Origin: Fodinibacter sp963763015
Lineage (GTDB): Bacteria; Actinomycetota; Actinomycetes; Actinomycetales; Dermatophilaceae
Direction of reading: 5' to 3'
NCBI GenBank assembly: GCA_963763015.1
Contig: CAVXML010000008.1
Coordinates: 124,001-188,000 of the forward strand
Length of the DNA stretch: 64,000 bases
This document shows, piece after piece, positions 41,520-50,085 of this stretch. The notes below the pieces were generated by a model. The model was not told the origin of the DNA, searched no databases, and was given only the letters and a program-made list of their open reading frames with translations. Numbering within the stretch: the first letter of the stretch is position 1; each line of letters begins with the position of its first letter. The position numbers were made by a program, and so were the translations under genes.

Positions 41520-43345
41520 GACGCCTGCCGGCACACGGGGCCGGCCTCCATCAGGCCGCGCGCGGCCAGGGCGTCGTCGAGCGCCGCGCAGATGGCGTGG
41601 ATGGCGACGAGCTGAACCTCCTGCACCGCGGCGGTCGTCGGGGCGTCGACGACAACCGCCTCGTCCGCGAGTCCCGCGAGGGGGTTGGGTCCGGGGCCGG
41701 TGAGTGCCCACACGTGCAGGCCAGTGTCCAGGCCCCGCTTCGCCGCGTGGATGACGTTGCTGCTCGTTCCGCTCGTGGACAACAGGACCAGCACGTCGCC
41801 GGGGCGGCCGTGCGCCTCGACCTGGCGCGCGAACACCTCCTCGGGCCCGTAGTCGTTGAGGATCGCCGTGAGGCTGGACGTCTCGGCGCACAGGGCGATG
41901 GCGGACAGCGGCCGACGGTCCATGAAGCACCGGCCCACGAGCTCGGCCGTGAGGTGCTGCGCCTCGGCCGCGCTGCCGCCGTTGCCGGTCGCGAGGAGCC
42001 GACCACCTCCCGCGAGGGTGGTCGCGAGCCGCTCCCCCCAGGACGCGAGCCGGTCGGCCTGGCCGAGCAGCGAGCCCATCCCTGCCTCGACCTCGGCCGT
42101 GTGATCGTGGAGCCAGGTGTGCCGCCGGGGCCCACGCGGCGTGGACGCGGCGGACACGGTGGCCGCGAGGACGTCCTCGGTGCGCGCGGCGACGACCGAC
42201 CAGTCGAAGAGCTCCACCGCCCGGCGCCGGGCCCGGCGGCCCATCCGCGCCGCTCCCTCCTTGTCCGCCAGCAGGTCCCGCACCGCTGACGCGAGCGCCG
42301 AGGCGTCCCGCGGGGGCACCAGGCGCCCCGTGACGCCGTCGGCCACCGAGTCCAGCAGCCCGCCGACCGAGGTCCCCACGAGGGGCCGGCCGCAGGCGGC
42401 GGCCTCCAGCGGCGTGATCCCGAACGGCTCGTACCACGGCACCGCCAGCACGACGTCGGCCGAACGGTAGATCGCCGGCATGGCCTCGTGGGGGCGCTGC
42501 CCCGTGAGCACGACCCGGTCCTGCACCCCGAGCTCCTCGGCGAGGGTGCGCAGCCGCCGTGCCTCGGGGTCGGCGTCGAGCCGCTCCGCCGGCGGCCCGC
42601 CGACGACCACGAGCTCGGCGTCGGGCAGCTCCGCCAGCGCCCGGACCGCGAGGTCGAAGCCCTTGCGCTCGACCAGCCGCCCCACGGCGAGCAGCCGCGC
42701 CCGACGACCGCCGGGCAGGCCGTGGTCCCAGGTGGGGCCGGACGGGGAGAAGTGCGCCGTGTCCACGCCGCAGGGGACGACGTGGACGTGTGCGGTCCGC
42801 ACCCCCATGCGGGACAGCTCCTCGACCTCGTCACGGCAGGTCGCCACGATGGCGTCGACCTCCTCGGCCACCCGTCGCTCCAGGTCGAGGCGTTCGGGCG
42901 GGCTCGTGTCGGCCTTCCCCTGGTGGCGCCGCTTGACGCTGCCGAGCGCATGGAAGGTCTGGGCCACCGGGACGCCCCGGGCGCGTCCCGCACGCAGCGC
43001 GGCGAGACCCGACATCCAGAAGTGACCGTGAACGACGTCCGGGTCGCCGGTGCGCTGCCAGTCCGCCGCCATCCAGTCCCCGAAGGCGTCCATGAGGGGC
43101 AGCAGGTCGTCCTTGGGCAGCGTGCGCGGCGGACCCGCAGGCACGTGCACCACCCAGACCCCCGGCGCCATGGCCACCCGCTCGGGCAGCGAAGGGTCGT
43201 CGCGCCGGGTGTACACCAGCACCTCGTGGCCCATCCGGGCGAGCCCCAGCGCCAGCTCGGCCACGTGCACGTTCTGGCCGCCCGCGTCGGCCTCGCCGAG
43301 TGCGGCCAGCGGGCTTGCGTGCTCGGACACCATGGCGATCTTCAC
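41516..43345 (-). CDS. GT4 glycosyltransferase fused to a GmhA-type sedoheptulose-7-phosphate isomerase
   Basis: One uninterrupted 609-codon frame joins two enzymes. Residues 1-395 form a GT4 glycosyltransferase (G-E-A-D-A-G-G-Q-N-V-H-V near the start, then A-V-G-R-L-V-E-R-K-G-F and P-F-G-I-T-P-L-E-A-A-A-C-G). Residues from about 410 form an SIS-domain isomerase of the GmhA type (L-A-T-G-N-G-G-S-A-A-E-A-Q-H-L and A-E-T-S-S-L-T-A-I-L-N-D-Y-G). GmhA makes heptose-7-phosphate from sedoheptulose-7-phosphate, the first step to ADP-heptose. A GTG at 42157 could restart the isomerase alone (213 residues), but no stop separates the parts. GTG 43345 overlaps the upstream stop (GTGA). Confidence 0.87.
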   Translation of the reverse strand: MKIAMVSEHASPLAALGEADAGGQNVHVAELALGLARMGHEVLVYTRRDDPSLPERVAMAPGVWVVHVPAGPPRTLPKDDLLPLMDAFGDWMAADWQRTGDPDVVHGHFWMSGLAALRAGRARGVPVAQTFHALGSVKRRHQGKADTSPPERLDLERRVAEEVDAIVATCRDEVEELSRMGVRTAHVHVVPCGVDTAHFSPSGPTWDHGLPGGRRARLLAVGRLVERKGFDLAVRALAELPDAELVVVGGPPAERLDADPEARRLRTLAEELGVQDRVVLTGQRPHEAMPAIYRSADVVLAVPWYEPFGITPLEAAACGRPLVGTSVGGLLDSVADGVTGRLVPPRDASALASAVRDLLADKEGAARMGRRARRRAVELFDWSVVAARTEDVLAATVSAASTPRGPRRHTWLHDHTAEVEAGMGSLLGQADRLASWGERLATTLAGGGRLLATGNGGSAAEAQHLTAELVGRCFMDRRPLSAIALCAETSSLTAILNDYGPEEVFARQVEAHGRPGDVLVLLSTSGTSSNVIHAAKRGLDTGLHVWALTGPGPNPLAGLADEAVVVDAPTTAAVQEVQLVAIHAICAALDDALAARGLMEAGPVCRQAS

Positions 43346-44325
43346 GACGCCACCTCCTTCAGGACCTGGTCCCAGTCGACGAGGAACCGCGTGAGCGAGA
43401 AGCGGTCGAGGGCGTGGGCCCGGGCCACGCGTCCCCGCGCCCTGGCCTCCGCGGGGTCGGCGAGCAGGCGCCGCGCCGTCGCCCGCAGCCGGGCCATGTC
43501 GTTGGTCACCAGGCCCGCGTCGGGCGGCACCGCCTCGGGAGCCTCCGTCGTCGAGAGGGCGAGCACCGGCATCCCGATGGTCATCGCCTCGAGGAGCGAG
43601 AGGCCCAGGCTGGTCCAGCGATAGGGGTGCAGGTACACCCGGTGTCGTGCCATCGCCTCGTGCAGTGCGCCCTGGGTGAGGCTGCTGCACCGGCTGCGGT
43701 CCAGGCCAGGGAGCGAGCGCTCCTCCGCGAGCAGCCCGAGCTCGTCGGTGCCGAGGCCGTAGAGCGACACCGGCACGCACTTGGCGAGGTCGAGGACGAT
43801 GTCGCTCCCGGCCACCCGCCACCGTCGCACCGGCTCGTTGACGACGACGGCGAGCGAGGCGTCGGTCCCCTGGTACAGCGGGCCGGGATCCGGGATGCCG
43901 TGCTCCACGACGACGCTCGGGTGGCCGCCGCAGTCCCAGGCCATGGCGTTGAAGCTCGTGACGTGGACGACGGGCACGGTCGCGAGGCGGTCGTCGTGCA
44001 GCACCGCGTGCTCGCTGCGGACGGCGTGCTCCGTGGGGGCGTTGTGCTCGAGGTACAGGGTGGGCAGCTCGGCCCCCACGCGGCGGCCGGTCCAGCGCTC
44101 GACGAGGTCGACCTCGTGTGGCCGCTGGAGGACGACGACGTCGATCTCCTCGTCGCGGAGCGCCTCGGGCGTGACCTCTCGGGCCCGCGAGGGCCAGTCC
44201 CAGGTCTGGGCCCGGCCCCGGCCGTCGGGGCCCCGGTCGGGCAGGAGCGGCAGCAGGTACTCGTGGTCCCCCTGCACCAGGGAGGTCAGGTACGAGCCGT
44301 GGACGTGCCACACGAGGACCTTCAC
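43342..44325 (-). CDS. Glycosyltransferase, GT-B fold
   Basis: This 327-residue protein opens V-K-V-L-V-W-H-V-H-G-S-Y-L and ends with the GT4-like donor site L-G-L-S-L-L-E-A-M-T-I-G-M-P-V-L. The middle has Y-L-E-H-N-A-P and V-V-V-E-H-G-I-P. It is shorter than average GT4 proteins, and relatives are found in actinobacterial glycan loci. Donor and acceptor are unknown; the operon suggests a heptose or mannose unit. Both ends overlap neighbours by GTGA. An alternative reading as a GT1-like protein is possible, but the C-terminal motif favours GT4. Confidence 0.8.
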   Translation of the reverse strand: MKVLVWHVHGSYLTSLVQGDHEYLLPLLPDRGPDGRGRAQTWDWPSRAREVTPEALRDEEIDVVVLQRPHEVDLVERWTGRRVGAELPTLYLEHNAPTEHAVRSEHAVLHDDRLATVPVVHVTSFNAMAWDCGGHPSVVVEHGIPDPGPLYQGTDASLAVVVNEPVRRWRVAGSDIVLDLAKCVPVSLYGLGTDELGLLAEERSLPGLDRSRCSSLTQGALHEAMARHRVYLHPYRWTSLGLSLLEAMTIGMPVLALSTTEAPEAVPPDAGLVTNDMARLRATARRLLADPAEARARGRVARAHALDRFSLTRFLVDWDQVLKEVAS

Positions 44326-45419
44326 GACGCCCTCACCACCCGTACCGGGGCATGTGGGGTGCCGAGCAGCTCGGCCGCGCCGAGGACCGGGTCGCCGACG
44401 AGCGACCGCACCGCGTCCACGACCGCCCGGCCGGTCACCGACGTCGTGCACGGGTGGCCACCGACCGGACAGGTTCGGGCCCTGGTCAGCGCGCAGTCGG
44501 CGCCCTGGTCGCCGAGGCGGACCGTCGGCACCCCCCAGGGGTGCCACCGCTCCCACGGGACGACCGGCGAGAAGACGCTGACCACCGGGGTTCCCACGGC
44601 GGCCGCGAGGTGTGCCGGGCCGGTGTTGCCCACGACAACGGCCCTGGCTCCGGCGAGCACCCCGGCCAGCTCGGCGAAGGAGGTGCGGCCGGTCAGGTCG
44701 ACGCCGTGCCCCGGCGTGACCAGCCGCCCGACGTGCTCGTCGCCCGGGCCGCCGGTCACGACGACGCGCCAGCCCTCGGCGGCCAGCGCCGCGGCGTGCT
44801 CGGCGGCCCGCTGCACGGGGATCGCGCGGGTGGGGACCGAGGCGGTGGGGTGGACGACGACGTACTGCTCTCCAAGGCCTGGCGGCGGTGGGGGGTGGAT
44901 GACGCGCAGCCGGTCGTCCCCGGTCCGCGGGTGGCCCGCAGCCTCGACGAGCGCACACATGGCCTCGACCTCGTGGCCCCCGCCGATCCCGACGTCGTCC
45001 CCGCCGGCGACCCGCCGGTGCCTCACGTCGAGGAGGGACCCGGGGAAGTCGTCGCTCGTCCCCGCCACCCGGGGGACGCCGGCCCACCGGGCCACGAGCG
45101 CCATCGGCAGGGGGCTCTGGTGGTACGAGGTGAGCACGACGACCTCGTCATAGCGCCCACGCCTCACCAGGGCGAGCAGCTCGTCGATCAGCTGGGGAGT
45201 CGGCGCCACCGGCTCTGCGCCCGTCCACGGCACGTCCGCGACGAGCACCTCGGCGACACCCGGCAGCAGCGCCGCGGCGGCCGCCCCGGCCGGTGAGACG
45301 AGGAGGTCCACGACGGCGCCTGCCGCGAGCTGCCGCACCGCCGGTCCGGCGAGCAGGACGTCACCGTCGCTGTCCTGGCGGACCGCCAGGACGCGGCGGC
45401 TGCGCGCCACCTCACCCAT
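44322..45419 (-). CDS. GT9-family glycosyltransferase, heptosyltransferase-like
   Basis: This 365-residue GT9 protein opens L-A-V-R-Q-D-S-D-G-D-V-L-L-A-G-P-A. It has the donor-site motif V-V-G-N-T-G-P-A-H-L-A-A-A, with GNTGPAH in place of the GDTG seen in the other GT9 protein of this operon. A late pair of cysteines (C-A-L-T-R-A-R-T-C-P-V-G-G-H-P-C) resembles those of related heptosyltransferases. Two different GT9 enzymes imply at least two heptose transfers. ATG 45419 overlaps the fused GT2-GmhB gene by 8 bases, and its stop overlaps the next start. Confidence 0.87.
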   Translation of the reverse strand: MGEVARSRRVLAVRQDSDGDVLLAGPAVRQLAAGAVVDLLVSPAGAAAAALLPGVAEVLVADVPWTGAEPVAPTPQLIDELLALVRRGRYDEVVVLTSYHQSPLPMALVARWAGVPRVAGTSDDFPGSLLDVRHRRVAGGDDVGIGGGHEVEAMCALVEAAGHPRTGDDRLRVIHPPPPPGLGEQYVVVHPTASVPTRAIPVQRAAEHAAALAAEGWRVVVTGGPGDEHVGRLVTPGHGVDLTGRTSFAELAGVLAGARAVVVGNTGPAHLAAAVGTPVVSVFSPVVPWERWHPWGVPTVRLGDQGADCALTRARTCPVGGHPCTTSVTGRAVVDAVRSLVGDPVLGAAELLGTPHAPVRVVRAS

Positions 45420-46935
45420 GGGCCCACTCCAGGACGAGGTCGACCGCCCGGCCGAGGTCAGGAGCCACGACCGGCGCGGTCGCGACCTCCTCCACCCGGG
45501 TCACCGGCGTCGGGACGAGCACCGACCGGGCTCCGGCTGCGTGGGCGGCCGCGGCATCCGCCCCGATGTCGCCGACGACCACGCACTCGTCGGGCCGGAC
45601 ACCGAGCGCGCGCGCCGCGGCGAGGACCATGCCGGGTCGGGGCTTGCGGCAGCCGCAGCCGTCGTCCGGTCCGTGAGGGCACACCTGCCGGGTCTGGAAC
45701 GGCCCGAGCCGCGCCTCCACCTCGGCGTCGACGGCCGCCACCTGGTCGGGCGACAGCAGCCCCCGGGCGATGCCGGACTGGTTGGTGACGACGCCCAGGC
45801 GCAGCCCGGCGGCGCGCAGCCGGTCGAGCGCCTCCCGGGCGCCGGGCACGGGGCGCACGGCCGCCGGGTCACCGTTGTACGGGACGTCGTGCACGAGGGT
45901 GCCGTCGCGGTCGAGGAGCACGGCACGAGGACGAGGTGGCCATGGCGCGGCGGAGCGGTGGCGCCACCACCCGCGGCCACGGTGCCAGGTCGCGGCGACG
46001 GGGATGACGGCGCTGGTCCAGAGCATCGTGACGACCTCGCGGGGGTCGCGCGGCCCGGGCGCCACCCGACGCCCCACGAGGTCACCGGTGTGCGCGAGGT
46101 AGGCCGCAGCGCCCGCGGCCGCCAGGACCCGCGCCGCCGGCGACCGCCCCGCGAGGGGCGTGGCGGCGACGGCCGTCGCCGCACCGACCGTCGCGGCCAG
46201 GTGGCGGCGGAACAGCCCACGTCGGGTGGCGGCGAGCGCGCGCCAGTGCGGGCCGTGGAGGCGGCGCATCAGGGCGTCGTCGGCGTTGCCACGCTGCACC
46301 CGCACGCTGGTGCCCGGCGAGGCCGGACGCACGGGGTGCAGCACCTCACGGCTGCCCGTCGCGAGGGTCCAACCCGCCCGGCACACCCGCAGGGCGAGGT
46401 CCGCGTCCTCGCGGTAGGCCCTCGGGAACCGCTCGTCGAAGCCGTCGACCGCGAGCAGCGCCGAGCGGCGGTACACCATGTCGGCCGTCGCCCACCGCGC
46501 GCCCTGCAGCCCCGCGGTCGAGCGCTCCCAGTCGGTGGGCCGGCGGTCCGAGGGCAGGGGCACCCGGATGCGGCCCTGCGACCCGGCATCCGCGGGCGTG
46601 AGCCGGCCGATGTCCTCCAGCAGGGATGCCGCCCAGCCCTGCGGGACGACGACGTCGTCGTCGAGGAAGGCGACCCACTCGGTGTGCGCCAGCCGCCAGC
46701 CGAGGTTGCGGGCCGCCGCCGGGCCCCGCCCCCAGCCGCGGACCACTCGTAGGGGGAACGGCCAGGTCGACCGCGCGACGAGGGGTGGCCCGTCCTCGCG
46801 GCGGTCGTCGACGACGACCAGCTCCTCGGGCAGCTGGCCCTCCTGGGCCGCGAGTGCGTTGAGGAGCACGGCCAGGCTCGGACGCCCCACCGTGGGGACG
46901 ACCACGGCGTAGCGCGGCGGCAGCACGGTGCTCAC
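45412..46935 (-). CDS. GT2 glycosyltransferase fused to a GmhB-type HAD-IIIA phosphatase
   Basis: This 507-residue fusion begins with a GT2 transferase (residues 1-250: V-V-P-T-V-G-R-P-S, the D-D-D metal site in V-A-F-L-D-D-D-V-V-V-P, and R-E-D-A-D-L-A-L-R). A hydrophobic linker of about 80 residues follows. The HAD-IIIA phosphatase starts near residue 336 with V-L-L-D-R-D-G-T-L-V and has the GmhB zinc loop C-P-H-G-P-D-D-G-C-G-C-R-K-P and V-V-G-D-I-G-A-D. GmhB removes the 7-phosphate from heptose-1,7-bisphosphate. GTG 46935 overlaps the carbamoyltransferase stop (GTGA). With HldE and the GmhA fusion this completes the ADP-heptose set. Confidence 0.87.
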   Translation of the reverse strand: MSTVLPPRYAVVVPTVGRPSLAVLLNALAAQEGQLPEELVVVDDRREDGPPLVARSTWPFPLRVVRGWGRGPAAARNLGWRLAHTEWVAFLDDDVVVPQGWAASLLEDIGRLTPADAGSQGRIRVPLPSDRRPTDWERSTAGLQGARWATADMVYRRSALLAVDGFDERFPRAYREDADLALRVCRAGWTLATGSREVLHPVRPASPGTSVRVQRGNADDALMRRLHGPHWRALAATRRGLFRRHLAATVGAATAVAATPLAGRSPAARVLAAAGAAAYLAHTGDLVGRRVAPGPRDPREVVTMLWTSAVIPVAATWHRGRGWWRHRSAAPWPPRPRAVLLDRDGTLVHDVPYNGDPAAVRPVPGAREALDRLRAAGLRLGVVTNQSGIARGLLSPDQVAAVDAEVEARLGPFQTRQVCPHGPDDGCGCRKPRPGMVLAAARALGVRPDECVVVGDIGADAAAAHAAGARSVLVPTPVTRVEEVATAPVVAPDLGRAVDLVLEWAHG

Positions 46936-48599
46936 GTGCGTCCCTGCGCGAACAGCCCGGCGCGGCGCACGAGGTGCGGACCGAGGACGAGCGCGTCCAC
47001 GGGGGCCGAGCCGAACAGCTCGAGCGCGTCGCGGGGGTCGTCGACCATCGGCCGTCCGGCTGTGTTGAGGCTCGTGTTGACCACGACGGGGAGACCGGTA
47101 CGCGCCTCGAAGGCGCGCAGCAGGGCCGCCACGTGCGGTGTCGTCTCGTCGTCGACCGTCTGGACCCGTGCGGTGCCGTCGACGTGGACCACCGCCGGGA
47201 TCCGGTCGCGCCAGACCGGCGCCACACGGTGGACGAAGAGCATGTACGGGCTGGGCAGCGGGCCGTCCAGGAAGATCTCCCCGGCCCGCTCGAGCAGCAC
47301 CATGGGGGCGACGGGGCGGAACTGCTCCCGGCCCTTGACGTCGTTGAGCCGCTCGAGGTTGGCGGCCCGACCGGGGTGCGCCATGAGCGAGCGGTTGCCG
47401 AGGGCGCGCGGTCCGAACTCGCTGCGCCCGTCGAACCACGCCACGACGCCGTCGGCGGCCAGGACGTCGGCGACCTCTCCGGCGAGGTCCTCCGGCGTCG
47501 TGAACGGCACGGCCGCGCGGCGCAGCCACGCGGCGAGCTCGTCGTCGCGCCACTGCCGGCCCAGCGCCGCCGTGGTCATCGGCTCGGCCTGCGAGCCGTG
47601 CTCCGCGTGCACCGAGAGCGCGGCACCGAGGGCGGTGCCCGCGTCGCCGGCGGCCGGCTGCACCCAGACCTCATCGAAGGCCGTCTCGCGCCAGATCCGG
47701 CTGTTGGCGACACAGTTGAGCGCCGTGCCGCCGGCCATGGTGAGCACGCGGTCGCCGGTGCGGTCGTGCAGCCACGTGGCGAGCTCGACGAGCAGCTCCT
47801 CGAGCCGCGCCTGAACCGAGCAGGCGAGGTCGGCGTACAGCGGGGGCCAGTCGTCCTCGCCCCCGGCGCGGCGCGGCGCGAACGCCGACCAGTCCGGCAG
47901 CGGCGCCTCGAAGCCGCCGTCGGGGGTGGTGCGCAGCGTCTCGCGCAGCGCGTCGAGGTGGACCGGCCTGCCGTAGGAGGCGAGCGCCATGACCTTGTAC
48001 TCGTCGCTGGAGCGCAGGAAGCCGAGGTGCTCGGTGAGCGACTCGTAGAGCAGGCCGAGGGAGTGCGGGAGCGCCTGCGCGGCGAGCACCTCGAGGCGCC
48101 CCCCCTCGTAGCGACCCGCGAGGTGGCTGGCCTGCTCACCGCGCCCGTCGAGCACGAGGACGCTGCAGGGGCGGCCGGCGCCCTCCAGCGGTGCGGCCAG
48201 CGCCGCCGAGGCGGCGTGGGCGACGTGGTGGGGGACGAAGCGCACCTGCTCACGGTCCAGGCCCGGCAGGGCGGTCGCGAGGAAACCCGGCGCCGCCTCC
48301 GCGTACATCCGCCGCAGCGGGTCCCACGGGTCGTCGAGCCCCATGTCCTCCGCGGGCTTGGCGAGCGCAGGGTCGAAGGAGTACGCGACCGCGTCGAGGT
48401 CCTGGGGACGCAGCCCCGCCTCGGCGAGGCACCACCGCATCGCCTGGTCGGGCAGCTCCCACGCCGCGAACGGCACCGGGCGCTTTCCGTGCTTGCGCCG
48501 CGAGAACCTCTCCTCCTCCGCGGCACCCACGACCCGCCCGTCGACGACCAGCGCCGCCGACGGGTCGTGGAAGATCGCGTTCACTCCGAGAACTCGCAT
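46932..48599 (-). CDS. Carbamoyltransferase, NodU/CmcH family
   Basis: This 555-residue enzyme transfers a carbamoyl group from carbamoyl phosphate to a hydroxyl, usually of a sugar. The N-terminal ASKHA/Kae1-like domain shows F-H-D-P-S-A-A-L and E-E-E-R-F-S-R-R-K-H, H-H-V-A-H-A-A-S-A, and the glycine-rich M-A-G-G-T-A-L-N-C-V-A-N. The C-terminal domain has F-G-P-R-A-L-G-N-R-S and N-T-S-L-N. It is the first gene of the overlapping glycan operon, so a carbamoylated heptose or mannose is the likely product. The start at ATG 48599 is clear. Confidence 0.92.
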   Translation of the reverse strand: MRVLGVNAIFHDPSAALVVDGRVVGAAEEERFSRRKHGKRPVPFAAWELPDQAMRWCLAEAGLRPQDLDAVAYSFDPALAKPAEDMGLDDPWDPLRRMYAEAAPGFLATALPGLDREQVRFVPHHVAHAASAALAAPLEGAGRPCSVLVLDGRGEQASHLAGRYEGGRLEVLAAQALPHSLGLLYESLTEHLGFLRSSDEYKVMALASYGRPVHLDALRETLRTTPDGGFEAPLPDWSAFAPRRAGGEDDWPPLYADLACSVQARLEELLVELATWLHDRTGDRVLTMAGGTALNCVANSRIWRETAFDEVWVQPAAGDAGTALGAALSVHAEHGSQAEPMTTAALGRQWRDDELAAWLRRAAVPFTTPEDLAGEVADVLAADGVVAWFDGRSEFGPRALGNRSLMAHPGRAANLERLNDVKGREQFRPVAPMVLLERAGEIFLDGPLPSPYMLFVHRVAPVWRDRIPAVVHVDGTARVQTVDDETTPHVAALLRAFEARTGLPVVVNTSLNTAGRPMVDDPRDALELFGSAPVDALVLGPHLVRRAGLFAQGRT

Positions 48600-48699
48600 G
48601 GGAAACCACTACCCCGGGGTAGCGCTTCTCACTCCACCGCGGCGAACCGCTTCTCAGGTCGGCGGTTTGCCGCCGTCTCGCAGCGGGCAGACACCGGCC
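48600..48699. promoter_or_regulatory. Divergent promoter region of the heptose operon and the aldehyde dehydrogenase
   Basis: This 100-base gap must drive both directions. It contains the perfect 14-bp palindrome CTACCCCGGGGTAG at 48609-48622, whose right half reads GGGGTAG toward the carbamoyltransferase gene. Two copies of CGCTTCTCA lie about 23 bp apart beyond it. The palindrome could be a regulator site. No regulator gene is linked to the locus. Confidence 0.4.
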
Positions 48700-50085
48700 A
48701 TGACCCGGACCACGACACCGCCCCGCACCCCCCTGACCGCCGCGCCGCAGGGCACGGCGACGGACGCCGTCGACGCGGCGGTCGGCCGGGCCCGCACCGC
48801 CGCACCCGGGTGGCGCGGCACGTCGCCGGCCGACCGGGCGGCACTCCTGCGCCAGGCCGCCGATGCGGTGCGGCTGGCCGCCGACGAGCTGGGCGACCTG
48901 CTCTGCGCGACCACCGGGCGGCTGGTCGCCGAAGCACGCTCCTCCGCGTGGGTCGCGGCGGACCTCCTCGACGAGGCGGCGGTCGCCGGCCTGGTGAGCG
49001 GTCGAGCCCTACCCGGAGGGCCCGGCGCCCTGGACCTCGTGCGGCCCGAGCCACGGGGCGTCGTCGCCGTCATCACCCCCTGGAACGACCCGTACCCGGC
49101 CGCGGCCGGCCTGGTCGCGGCGGCCCTGGTCACGGGGAACACCGTGGTCCACAAGCCGTCGGAGCGCAGCGCCGCTCCCGGGCGCCGGCTCACCGAGCTC
49201 GTCGCCGGGCGCCTCCCGAGCGGGGTGCTCGAGCTGGTCGAGGGGGATGCCGCCGCCGGCGCGGCACTCGCGGCGCATCCCGACGTCGACATGGTCGCGC
49301 ACATCGGGAGCAGCGCCGCCGGCGCGTCGGTGCGTGTGGCCTGTGCCCAGCGGGGCGCCGCCTGCATCACCGAGAACGGGGGCAAGGACGCCCTCGTCGT
49401 CGACGCCGGTGTCGACCCCGGGTGGGCGGCGGAGCAGATCGCGGTGGGGGCCTTCACCAACGCCGGCCAGCTCTGCACGTCCGTGGAGCGGGTGTACGTG
49501 CACGCCTCCGTCGCCGATGCCGTCCTCGACGAGCTGGTCCGCCGGGCCGAGGCGCTCGTCGTCGGGGACCCCCGGTCGACGGACACGACGATCGGGCCGC
49601 TCGTGGACCAGCGAGCCGTCCGGACGGTCGACCACCACGTGCAGGAGGCGCTGCGCGCCGGCGCCCGGCTGCTCACCGGCGGCCGGGTGGAGGCCGCCGC
49701 GCCCACCGCCTACCGCCCCACCGTGCTCGTCGACTGCACCGACGACATGCTCGTGATGAGCGAGGAGACCTTCGGGCCGGTGGCCGCCGTGGCCGTGGTG
49801 CCCTCCTGGGACGAGGCGCTGGAGCGCGCGGCGGGGGGTCGCTACGGCCTCGCCGCGACGGTGCTCACCGACGACAGCCGCCACGCCCTCGAGGCGATCG
49901 AGCGGTTGGACGTCGGCACGGTCAAGGTCAACGCCGTCTTCGGTGGCGCGCCCGGGGGCTCGGCGGACCCGAGGCGCGACAGCGGCGGCGGCGCGGGCTA
50001 CGGCCCCGACCTGCTGCGCGAGATGGTCGTGCTCAAGGCCGTCCACTGGGAGCCGGCCCGACCCGCGCCCGGGGAGCCCGGGTGA
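48700..50085 (+). CDS. NAD(P)-dependent aldehyde dehydrogenase
   Basis: This 461-residue ALDH-superfamily enzyme has a general-base glutamate in C-I-T-E-N-G-G-K-D (the ELGGK site) and the catalytic cysteine in N-A-G-Q-L-C-T-S-V-E-R. The oxyanion asparagine lies in I-T-P-W-N-D-P. It oxidises an aldehyde to an acid; the substrate is unknown. Its stop overlaps the GTG of a decayed glycosyltransferase gene (GTGA), so it was part of a two-gene unit and may belong functionally to the glycan locus. The first 15 residues are Thr/Pro-rich and probably disordered. Confidence 0.9.
   Translation: MTRTTTPPRTPLTAAPQGTATDAVDAAVGRARTAAPGWRGTSPADRAALLRQAADAVRLAADELGDLLCATTGRLVAEARSSAWVAADLLDEAAVAGLVSGRALPGGPGALDLVRPEPRGVVAVITPWNDPYPAAAGLVAAALVTGNTVVHKPSERSAAPGRRLTELVAGRLPSGVLELVEGDAAAGAALAAHPDVDMVAHIGSSAAGASVRVACAQRGAACITENGGKDALVVDAGVDPGWAAEQIAVGAFTNAGQLCTSVERVYVHASVADAVLDELVRRAEALVVGDPRSTDTTIGPLVDQRAVRTVDHHVQEALRAGARLLTGGRVEAAAPTAYRPTVLVDCTDDMLVMSEETFGPVAAVAVVPSWDEALERAAGGRYGLAATVLTDDSRHALEAIERLDVGTVKVNAVFGGAPGGSADPRRDSGGGAGYGPDLLREMVVLKAVHWEPARPAPGEPG

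Noticed and set aside
48609..48622. Perfect palindrome CTACCCCGGGGTAG as a proven operator
   Set aside because: A single short G/C palindrome in high-GC DNA can occur by chance and no regulator is linked. I kept it only as part of the intergenic region note.
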